Assembly (NCBI GenBank): GCA_018819005.1
Contig: JAHJQU010000189.1
Location: forward strand, 1 to 11,387
Origin: Pseudomonadota bacterium
GTDB taxonomy: Bacteria; Desulfobacterota; Desulfobacteria; Desulfobacterales; RPRI01
Direction of reading: 5' to 3'
DNA: 11,387 nt
The notes below the pieces were generated by a model, which was given only the letters and a program-made list of their open reading frames with translations, had not been told where the DNA came from and ran no database searches. The translations under genes were made by a program, and so were the position numbers. Shown piece by piece: positions 7,092 to 11,379 of this stretch; the first letter of the stretch is position 1; every line of letters begins with the position of its first letter.

Positions 7092-8041
7092 CAGATGCCC
7101 TTCATATCATTTCACCCGGATCATACACAACTGTCCAGGACATGGGAAGATTCCACGCTTATCACATGGGTGTTCCGGTCTCGGGTTCACTGGATGACTT
7201 TGCCCATCAAATCGCCAACTGGCTGGTGGGAAATTCACAGGATTCAGCGGTTCTTGAAATGTCCATGATCGGCGCGAAATTCGATGTTATCTGTGAAACC
7301 GACATGGCCGTTACCGGCGCCCGCATGAACCTTCGGGTAAACGGAAGCCCCTGCCCTGGATGGACATCCATTAGGGTGCAGCCGGGTGATATGGTTGAAC
7401 TGGGCACAGTGGAAAATGGATGCCGGGCATACCTTGCCGTCACCGGCGGGATAGACGTGCCGTTCGTTATGGGAAGCCGCTCCACCTATGTGGGAGGGCA
7501 GTTGGGCGGGCTGAAGGGGCGGCTTCTTTTATCCGAAGACATTCTGCCGCGCGGTGAAGGCCGGCTGCTGAACAAACCGCGTACTCTGCCATGGGTTCCT
7601 CTCTATCCTGAAAAAATATTCATTAGGGCCATACCCGGACCGCATGACGACTTTTTCAGGAATAACCTGGATCGGTTTTTTGAATCGACCTTTACCGTAA
7701 CCGCACAGAGCAACCGGATGGGATGCCGGCTTGCAGGGCCGGAAATTCTTCGGGACACGGACGCTCCTCAAAGTATTATTTCCGAGCCCATCATGCCGGG
7801 TAACGTCCAGGTTCCGGCCGATGGTCAACCCATCGTTCTTTTGAAAGAACAGACGATCGGTGGATACACGAATATCGCCACCGTGATTTCACCGGATATT
7901 TTTCGAATGGCTCAAGCCGGACCCGGCGATACGGTTCAATTCATACATGTCACTCTGGATGAGGCACATCGGATTTATCGGGACTGGATACGTTTCCTGA
8001 ATGAGATAGAAGCGCTTCTTACCGACGACCAACAGCTTTGA
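7088..8041 (+). CDS. pxpC: 5-oxoprolinase subunit C (KipA/AHS2 family)
   Basis: 317-residue biotin-dependent-carboxyltransferase-like protein (KipA/allophanate hydrolase subunit 2), subunit C of 5-oxoprolinase. Motifs in order: GSYTTVQDMGR (11-21), GVPVSGSLDDFAHQIANWL (28-46), YLAVTGGIDVPFVMGSRSTY (115-134), VTAQSNRMGCRLAGPE (204-219), SEPIMPGNVQVPADGQPIV (232-250) and EQTIGGYTNIATVI (254-267). The length is typical and no lesion is seen. The start overlaps the pxpB stop by four bases. It is the last gene of the dct-pxp operon. Two bases after its stop begins, on the other strand, the end of an unrelated truncated gene, so no intrinsic terminator is seen here. Confidence 0.94.
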   Translation: MTDALHIISPGSYTTVQDMGRFHAYHMGVPVSGSLDDFAHQIANWLVGNSQDSAVLEMSMIGAKFDVICETDMAVTGARMNLRVNGSPCPGWTSIRVQPGDMVELGTVENGCRAYLAVTGGIDVPFVMGSRSTYVGGQLGGLKGRLLLSEDILPRGEGRLLNKPRTLPWVPLYPEKIFIRAIPGPHDDFFRNNLDRFFESTFTVTAQSNRMGCRLAGPEILRDTDAPQSIISEPIMPGNVQVPADGQPIVLLKEQTIGGYTNIATVISPDIFRMAQAGPGDTVQFIHVTLDEAHRIYRDWIRFLNEIEALLTDDQQL

Positions 8042-8042
8042 T

Positions 8043-8141
8043 TTAATCTCCCCGTAAAATTCTTTTCAGAATCTTTCCCGTCGGACTCTTTGGCAGTTCT
8101 TTCACAAACTCCACTTTTTTGGGAATCCGGTAAACTGCAAC
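8043..8141 (-). pseudogene. 3' fragment of an acyl-CoA ligase (AMP-binding enzyme)
   Basis: Reading the minus strand from about 8141 to the TAA at 8045-8043 gives VAVYRIPKKVEFVKELP followed by KSPTGKILKRILRGD and the stop. This is the C-terminal subdomain end of the ANL adenylating enzymes (acyl-CoA synthetases). Its PTGK lysine is the catalytic residue for adenylate formation, and the Y-[RK]-[VI]-P-K-x-V-E-F lead-in is equally diagnostic. The frame remains open to about 8279 but has no ATG, and the upstream residues no longer resemble the family. Only about 32 codons of a gene of some 500 or more codons remain. It faces pxpC tail to tail and marks a deletion or recombination boundary next to the toxin-antitoxin island. 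Confidence 0.75.
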
Positions 8142-8275
8142 ATAAAAGAGTTTGTACCAATCATGCAGGAGTCTTTGATAAGAATCGGCAGTAAGTCTAA
8201 TTAAACGCCTAATCTTGTTCCAGGCGGGTGACTGCGCATTCCGGGAAGCCTGCCGCCTGTTCCGGAACTGTTCGA

Positions 8276-8322
8276 CAAATTATCCTGTTAATCCTGTAAA
8301 TCCTGTCTAATAAGTTTTTATT
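8276..8322 (+). repeat. Dispersed repeat R1, copy A
   Basis: Core of three tandem nearly equal units, atcctgtta, atcctgtaa and atcctgtc (8282-8307), extended on both sides to 47 bases ending agtttttatt. The whole 47 bp recurs with two mismatches at 10905-10951. The core recurs exactly at 9705-9730 and, inverted and slightly diverged, at 10844-10869. Together with the ligase fragment (8043-8141) it fills the spacer between pxpC and the first TA module. Between them, 8259-8268 is the perfect palindrome gttccggaac. Confidence 0.9.
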
Positions 8323-8334
8323 GGGATTTTCGCC

Positions 8335-8366
8335 TTGACGCGGTGCGTCATAAGTGTTACACTTAT
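8335..8366 (+). promoter_or_regulatory. Promoter and palindromic operator of the first TA module
   Basis: TTGACG at 8335-8340, a 17-base spacer and TACACT at 8358-8363 form a sigma70-type promoter. A perfect 17-bp palindrome, ataagtgt-t-acacttat (8350-8366), covers the -10 box. This is the layout expected for autorepression by the RHH antitoxin starting at 8386. No strong ribosome-binding site precedes that ATG, only a purine run agtagaaaga. Confidence 0.72.
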
Positions 8367-8385
8367 TTAAAAAGTAGAAAGAACC

Positions 8386-8613
8386 ATGCCCACCAAAAAT
8401 CCGAGAGTAAACATTGTTGTTGAGCCGCCGCTGTATAGTGTTATGCATGACATTGCAACCAGTGAGGGCGTTTCCATGTCCACCATTGCCCGTGACCTTA
8501 TCCGGGAGGCAATTGACTTGCGGGAAGATGTAGCCCTTGCAGCTTTTGCCGATAAACGATTGAAAACATTCGACAGAAACGTTGCGCTTTCGCATGAAGA
8601 TGTGTGGGAATAA
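8386..8613 (+). CDS. RHH (CopG/RelB-like) antitoxin
   Basis: 75-residue protein with an N-terminal ribbon-helix-helix DNA-binding fold: strand RVNIVVEPPL (7-16), helix 1 YSVMHDIATSEG (17-28), turn, helix 2 MSTIARDLIREAIDL (31-45). The charged C-terminal tail ending ALSHEDVWE is typical of RelB-like antitoxins that wrap the toxin. RHH proteins dimerise and bind short palindromes, which fits the perfect palindrome at 8350-8366. The toxin gene begins three bases after its stop. Expected role: neutralise the downstream RelE/ParE toxin and repress the operon. Confidence 0.82.
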   Translation: MPTKNPRVNIVVEPPLYSVMHDIATSEGVSMSTIARDLIREAIDLREDVALAAFADKRLKTFDRNVALSHEDVWE

Positions 8614-8616
8614 TCC

Positions 8617-8892
8617 ATGCCTTTTTCGTTGCACTATCATCCCGCTGCTCGCATTAATGATTTGCCCCTTATAGATCAAGCAACAAAAGAGAGGATCCGT
8701 AAGGCCATAGAAGAACGGTTGCAGACCGCACCTCATGACTATGGGAAGCCTTTGCGAAAGTCACTGAAAGGCTACTGGAAGCTCCGCGTAGGTGATTACC
8801 GGGTTGTGTTCAAAGTGATCGGGCCTGAGGTATGGATTCTTGGCATCAGGCATCGGAAATCGGTATATATGGATATTGGTGTGAGGATGTAA
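8617..8892 (+). CDS. RelE/ParE-family toxin
   Basis: 91-residue RelE/ParE superfamily toxin. N-terminal helices (PAARINDLPLID, then KERIRKAIEERLQ) are followed by the beta-sheet core: PLRKSLKGYWKLRVGDYRVV (45-64), then EVWILGIRHRKSVYMD (71-86). R57 in KLRVGDYR, R62, and the GIRHRKSVY strand are characteristic. RelE members cut mRNA on the ribosome and ParE members poison gyrase. The sequence alone does not settle which applies, though the basic HRKSVY end leans to RelE. It follows the RHH antitoxin by three bases and looks full length, so the pair is probably active. Confidence 0.85.
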   Translation: MPFSLHYHPAARINDLPLIDQATKERIRKAIEERLQTAPHDYGKPLRKSLKGYWKLRVGDYRVVFKVIGPEVWILGIRHRKSVYMDIGVRM

Positions 8893-8914
8893 AGGCTTTA
8901 GTCGTTTCCCAATA

Positions 8915-8961
8915 TTCGATGTACGATATTCGATATTGCTTCTTACGTCTTCCGCCTCTCG
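8915..8961 (+). repeat. Dispersed repeat R3 (ttcgat-type), first copy
   Basis: Low-complexity spacer sequence between the first two TA modules. It holds ttcgatgtacgatattcga (8915-8933), which recurs as ttcgatgtacgatcttcga at 10749-10767, and cttccgcctctcg (8949-8961), which recurs exactly at 9911-9923. The rest of this spacer (8962-9049) is AT-rich with nothing recognisable. Confidence 0.7.
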
Positions 8962-9049
8962 ACTGAGAAGGATATTGAAAAAATATTCATGATTCCTTTA
9001 TGATGTTTTCAATTGGAGAAATGCTTCCCAGGCACATCTGCAATATTTT

Positions 9050-9325
9050 TCAATTTTCCTTCTTCAGGATATCATGCGTTCCGATCCGGCGAAAGAGGAC
9101 CTTTCCCGCCTCAAATTGAAAAGTAAAGCGGTAGTTCATGGTCACCGAACCTTCCCAGCGATCGATTGTCCCGGTGATCCTTTTGACCCGAAGCGATGGG
9201 TGATGAAAATTATCGAGAAAAAGAGAAAGTTTTTTCTCGAAGGTTTCCTGTATCTCCTTGGACAGGGCTTTGTATTCCTTTTGGAACCGACTGCTGAAGG
9301 CATAGACGGTTATTCTTTCAGCCAT
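9050..9325 (-). CDS. RelE-fold toxin paired with an AbrB-type antitoxin
   Basis: 91-residue small basic protein of the RelE superfamily. Helical N-terminus FSSRFQKEYKALSKEIQETF (10-29), then the sheet core RWEGSVTMNYRFTFQF (56-71) and KVLFRRIGTHDILKK (75-89). The combination Y-R-F and R-R-I-G-T-H-D-x-L is typical of YafQ/HigB-like ribosome-dependent mRNA interferases, with the His and Arg near the end being likely catalytic. It overlaps the end of the upstream antitoxin by 16 bases, a strong sign of one translationally coupled module. It is read opposite to the flanking TA pairs. No lesion is seen, so it is likely functional. Confidence 0.83.
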   Translation of the reverse strand: MAERITVYAFSSRFQKEYKALSKEIQETFEKKLSLFLDNFHHPSLRVKRITGTIDRWEGSVTMNYRFTFQFEAGKVLFRRIGTHDILKKEN

Positions 9326-9588
9326 TTGATCCCTTCTTCGGCCGTCTGGAAAGTCGGGGATACGTCGCCTTTTTCAATCTGCCCGTCTACATTTTTCTCC
9401 ACTTGCTGCCATTCCTTCGTCCAGTACCACCCCTGGGAAGGATCGATCAACTTTCGCGGTTTCAAGGCGATATGGTCATCTTCCACTAGCGCCTCAACGT
9501 AGTCGCCATTTTCAAGCCCAAGCATTTCCATGCATTTCCTCGGAATGCGTATTTGCCCCTGAGGGCTGATCTTCATAATGGTTGACAT
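9310..9588 (-). CDS. AbrB/MazE-type (SpoVT-AbrB domain) antitoxin
   Basis: 92-residue antitoxin. The N-terminal swapped-hairpin domain is clear: ISPQGQIRIPRKCMEMLGLENGDYVEALVEDDHIALKP in residues 7-44, with the G-Q-I-x-I-P core of AbrB/MazE proteins. The C-terminal tail (DPSQGWYWTKEWQQVEKNVD and TAEEGIKWLKE) probably binds the toxin. ATG 9588 is chosen over the longer frame start at 9642: GGAGG lies at 9597-9593, and the promoter and operator cover the region upstream. An AbrB-fold antitoxin joined to a RelE-fold toxin is a less common pairing, although PrlF-YhaV is a known precedent. It should bind the inverted repeat at 9612-9632. Confidence 0.83.
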   Translation of the reverse strand: MSTIMKISPQGQIRIPRKCMEMLGLENGDYVEALVEDDHIALKPRKLIDPSQGWYWTKEWQQVEKNVDGQIEKGDVSPTFQTAEEGIKWLKE

Positions 9589-9611
9589 GATGCCTCCATG
9601 ACATAAACAAT

Positions 9612-9655
9612 TAAACTTTGTAACATAGTTTATGATAAGCATGCACCTGTGTCAA
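9612..9655 (-). promoter_or_regulatory. Promoter and inverted-repeat operator of the AbrB/RelE module
   Basis: On the minus strand, TTGACA (9655-9650), 17 bases, then TAAACT (9632-9627) form a good sigma70 promoter. An inverted repeat of taaactttg and catagttta around a taa loop (9612-9632, one mismatch in nine pairs) includes the -10 box. Transcription would start near 9620, about 30 bases before the GGAGG-preceded ATG at 9588. The layout fits autorepression by the AbrB-type antitoxin. Confidence 0.7.
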
Positions 9656-9704
9656 GAAAATATTGCGTGTTTCGGACCGCTCTTCCGGAGCGGCCTGATA
9701 AATC

Positions 9705-9730
9705 ATCCTGTTAATCCTGTAAATCCTGTC
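9705..9730 (+). repeat. Dispersed repeat R1, copy B
   Basis: Exact copy of the 26-bp core (atcctgtta, atcctgtaa, atcctgtc), in the same orientation as copies A and C. It is preceded by a short stem ccgctc-ttccg-gagcgg (9677-9693) that lacks a T-tract and so is not a convincing terminator. Confidence 0.9.
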
Positions 9731-9738
9731 AAAAAACC

Positions 9739-9813
9739 CTCTCACCTTACTCGAACTTCGAACATCGGACATCGAATTTTTTTCTCACACTGAGTCACAA
9801 AGACACAGAGATT
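9739..9813 (+). repeat. Dispersed repeat R2, upstream copy
   Basis: Begins ctctcac, contains gaacttcgaac (9753-9763) and ends with ttttctcacactgagtcac followed by aaagacacagagatt (9780-9813). A direct second copy lies at 10651-10713, where the 34-base end part differs at three bases. The end parts start exactly 900 bases apart (9780 and 10680). The two copies bracket the phd-vapC module. Confidence 0.85.
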
Positions 9814-9877
9814 TTATTGATCAACCTTTATGCCTTCGCACCCTTGATCCCCACCTTCCGCCTTTCGCAGTCCGAAT

Positions 9878-9923
9878 TTCGATATTCGACTTTCAATTTC
9901 CGATATTCGCCTTCCGCCTCTCG
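9878..9923 (+). repeat. Dispersed repeat R3 (ttcgat-type), second copy
   Basis: ttcgatattcgactttcaat and the following cgatattcgccttccgcctc belong to the same ttcgat/cttccgcc family as 8915-8961; cttccgcctctcg at 9911-9923 is an exact match. With R1 copy B and R2 it fills the 355-base spacer from 9656 to 10010; no further gene is seen there. Confidence 0.65.
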
Positions 9924-9934
9924 CCTCATTTTTC

Positions 9935-9963
9935 TTGACAAACCTTTGTCATGCATATAAACT
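9935..9963 (+). promoter_or_regulatory. Promoter and operator of the phd-vapC module
   Basis: TTGACA (9935-9940), 17 bases, TAAACT (9958-9963); TATAAA at 9956-9961 with a 15-base spacer is an alternative -10. A perfect palindrome gacaaa-cc-tttgtc (9937-9950) overlaps the -35 box. The hexamer taaact recurs at 9977-9982 and 9986-9991 before the ATG at 10011. This suits operator-dependent autorepression by the Phd-type antitoxin. Confidence 0.68.
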
Positions 9964-10010
9964 AAGTCCACTGAACTAAACTCATTAAACTGCATTCTAT
10001 GAGGTGTGCC

Positions 10011-10259
10011 ATGCAGACCATCAATATTCACGAAGCGAAGACGCACCTTTCACGCCTGGTTGAAGAGGCCGCAAAAGGAAACGTTTTTATCATTGCCAAG
10101 GCAGGAAAGCCTATGGTCAAGGTTTCGCCGTTGTCCGAAGATGAACTGATCGAGGCTGGAAGATTAGGTTTCATGTCAGGTGATATTTCCGTGCCGGACG
10201 ACTTTGATTGCCTTGGGGCAGAGGAGATAACGCGGCTTTTTGAAGGGAAGTCCTCATGA
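10011..10259 (+). CDS. Phd/YefM-type antitoxin
   Basis: 82-residue antitoxin of the Phd/YefM family. The DNA-binding N-terminal domain is textbook: MQTINIHEAKTHLSRLVEEA (1-20), KGNVFIIAKAGKPMVKVSPL (22-41). The tail RLGFMSGDISVPDDFDCLGAEEITRLFEG is the acidic, flexible part that blocks the PIN toxin's active site in related pairs. ATG 10011 is preferred over the in-frame ATG at 9999 because GAGG at 10001-10004 stands six bases before it. The stop overlaps the toxin ATG (ATGA at 10256-10259), giving translational coupling. It should bind the palindrome at 9937-9950. Confidence 0.9.
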   Translation: MQTINIHEAKTHLSRLVEEAAKGNVFIIAKAGKPMVKVSPLSEDELIEAGRLGFMSGDISVPDDFDCLGAEEITRLFEGKSS

Positions 10260-10642
10260 AGCTGCTGCTGGATACGTGCATCGTCCTGTGGGCAGCCGGG
10301 CAGAATGAAAAGCTTTCAGAATCAGCCCGCAACCTTTTAATGGCGCCCGAGAATCTTCTGTTTTTCAGCGCGGCCAGCATCTGGGAAATTGTAATCAAAA
10401 AGGGGCTGGGACGGGATGATTTCCGGGTTGATCCACACCGATTGAGGAAGATGCTCATCGTGCATGGATACACGGAATTGCCGGTAACCGCAGAACATGC
10501 CCTGGCAGTCGAAAAGTTGCCATTGCTCCATAAAGACCCTTTTGACCGCCTGTTGATTGCTCAGGCCATTACAGAAGGGATGAGACTGGTCACGGCTGAT
10601 TATAATGTTTCCCAATATAAACAGCCGGTTTTGGCGGTTTAA
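10256..10642 (+). CDS. vapC: PIN-domain ribonuclease toxin (VapC-like)
   Basis: 128-residue PIN-domain RNase, of the type usually paired with Phd antitoxins. The acidic metal-binding residues are in place: D6 in LLLDTCIVLW, E44 in SAASIWEIVIKKG, D94/D97 in LPLLHKDPFDRLLIAQA, and D115 in RLVTADYNVSQY. VapC toxins typically cleave tRNA or rRNA at single sites; the target cannot be read from the sequence. The length is normal and all motifs are intact, so it is probably active and held by the overlapping antitoxin gene upstream. Eight bases after the stop begins the second copy of repeat R2. Confidence 0.9.
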   Translation: MKLLLDTCIVLWAAGQNEKLSESARNLLMAPENLLFFSAASIWEIVIKKGLGRDDFRVDPHRLRKMLIVHGYTELPVTAEHALAVEKLPLLHKDPFDRLLIAQAITEGMRLVTADYNVSQYKQPVLAV

Positions 10643-10650
10643 ACTTTCCA

Positions 10651-10713
10651 CTCTCACGCCTCACCCGAACTTCGAACTCTTTTCTCACACAGAGCCACAA
10701 AGACACCGAGATT
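10651..10713 (+). repeat. Dispersed repeat R2, downstream copy
   Basis: Same orientation as 9739-9813: ctctcac, gaacttcgaac (10667-10677), then ttttctcacacagagccac followed by aaagacaccgagatt (10680-10713). It lacks about 12 bases of atcggac/atcga sequence present in the first copy. It begins eight bases after the vapC stop. Confidence 0.85.
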
Positions 10714-10748
10714 CAAGCATCCTTCTCGCCTTTTTTTGATCCCTGGTT

Positions 10749-10784
10749 TTCGATGTACGATCTTCGATGTTCGATCTTCGGCTT
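10749..10784 (+). repeat. Dispersed repeat R3 (ttcgat-type), third copy
   Basis: ttcgatgtacgatcttcga and the following tgttcgatcttcgg match the copy at 8915-8938 with three differences over the first 24 bases. It is part of the 348-base gene-free spacer 10643-10990, which otherwise holds R2 and two R1 copies. Confidence 0.65.
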
Positions 10785-10843
10785 TTAAAATTTTTGTGAC
10801 TTTTTCGCTCCCGGGATTGTATATTTACTAAAGAAGGTTTTTA

Positions 10844-10869
10844 GACAGGATCAACAGGATGGACAGGAT
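10844..10869 (-). repeat. Dispersed repeat R1, inverted copy D
   Basis: gacaggat, caacaggat and ggacaggat are, on the other strand, three atcctgt units. They match the R1 core with four mismatches. It faces copy C 41 bases away, so the two can fold into a long imperfect hairpin. Confidence 0.8.
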
Positions 10870-10904
10870 TGACGAAAACTAAACCTTTGCGGTTCAAATT
10901 GTTT

Positions 10905-10951
10905 CAAATTATCCTGTTAATCCTGTAAATCCTGTCAAATGAGTTTTTATT
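10905..10951 (+). repeat. Dispersed repeat R1, copy C
   Basis: 47 bp matching copy A (8276-8322) with two mismatches, including the agtttttatt extension. Both of these extended copies stand just upstream of an RHH antitoxin gene. The core is at 10911-10936. Confidence 0.9.
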
Positions 10952-10990
10952 ATGGTGATTGATTACATCGAAAGATGAGGAGGTTTTGCC

Positions 10991-11224
10991 TTGAAACAAA
11001 ATATCACAATCAGTCTTGATAAGGACCTGATCCAGATAGGCAAGGTGATTGCTGCGCAAAAAGGGACGTCATTGAATAAGATGCTGCGCCTGGAGCTGGA
11101 AAAAATCATCTTGAATATACGGCAATACGACATGGCAAAACAGAAGGCCATCGCCGCGATGAAAGCGGGCTTTCATTCCGGCATGGATCGCTACCCTTCC
11201 GGAGATGAGCTTCATGAGCGATAG
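10991..11224 (+). CDS. RHH-type antitoxin (VapB-like), partner truncated
   Basis: 77-residue small protein with an N-terminal ribbon-helix-helix pattern: strand NITISLD (4-10), helix DLIQIGKVIAAQKG (12-25), turn TSLNK, helix MLRLELEKIILN (31-42). A charged tail ending YPSGDELHER follows. It resembles the short antitoxins found before VapC toxins. The start is TTG at 10991, supported by an excellent Shine-Dalgarno, GAGGAGGT (10977-10984), six bases away. No clear promoter is seen in the short gap after repeat R1 copy C. An ATG at 11214 overlaps its end by 11 bases, the usual place of a vapC start, but that frame closes after 12 codons, so this antitoxin appears orphaned. Confidence 0.82.
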   Translation: MKQNITISLDKDLIQIGKVIAAQKGTSLNKMLRLELEKIILNIRQYDMAKQKAIAAMKAGFHSGMDRYPSGDELHER

Positions 11225-11252
11225 AATATTTGTGGATACCATTCACAATTGA
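11214..11252 (+). pseudogene. 5' stub of a vapC toxin gene
   Basis: ATG 11214 overlaps the antitoxin stop and opens MSDRIFVDT, the standard VapC N-terminus with the first catalytic Asp (D8). The frame then gives IHN and stops at TGA 11250-11252. The normal continuation (Asn, then hydrophobic residues) is missing. The following bases show no PIN motifs, so the toxin gene was truncated near 11240. Confidence 0.65.
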
Positions 11253-11316
11253 TGGACTCGTAAAAAGTATAATTTTATAACATACTGAAATAATTTAAAT
11301 AATATAAATATTTCTC

Positions 11317-11358
11317 TTGACTTTCCATAATTTGGTTGATATTAATAGTCAACAGAAT
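11317..11358 (+). promoter_or_regulatory. Promoter with imperfect dyad before a gene at the window edge
   Basis: TTGACT (11317-11322), 17 bases, TATTAA (11340-11345). The dyad gttga-tattaatag-tcaac overlaps the -10 box and may be a repressor site. The stretch 11253-11316 before it is AT-rich and begins with gatggactcgtaaaaagt; no gene is seen there. Confidence 0.45.
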
Positions 11359-11379
11359 CAAAAGGTTAAGAGGAAAATC

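Noticed and set aside
8209..8736. Minus-strand open frame of 175 codons
   Set aside because: It is antisense to the first TA module and its repeat R1 spacer; the plus-strand RHH and RelE motifs explain the region.
9074..9502. Plus-strand open frame of 142 codons
   Set aside because: It is antisense to the AbrB/RelE module, which has promoter, Shine-Dalgarno and family motifs on the other strand.
9589..9642. Longer N-terminus for the AbrB-type antitoxin starting at 9642
   Set aside because: It would overlap the operator and promoter; ATG 9588 has GGAGG upstream and begins the AbrB fold.
9677..9693. Intrinsic terminator at the stem ccgctc-ttccg-gagcgg
   Set aside because: The stem is only six pairs and no T-run follows on either strand.
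8276..10951. CRISPR array
   Set aside because: R1 copies are more than 1 kb apart with genes between, and the internal 9-base units have no spacers; no cas genes are present.
8276..11252. Insertion sequence or integron
   Set aside because: No transposase or integrase frame and no terminal inverted repeats with target duplication were seen inside the window; the repeats themselves are the only mobile-like signal.
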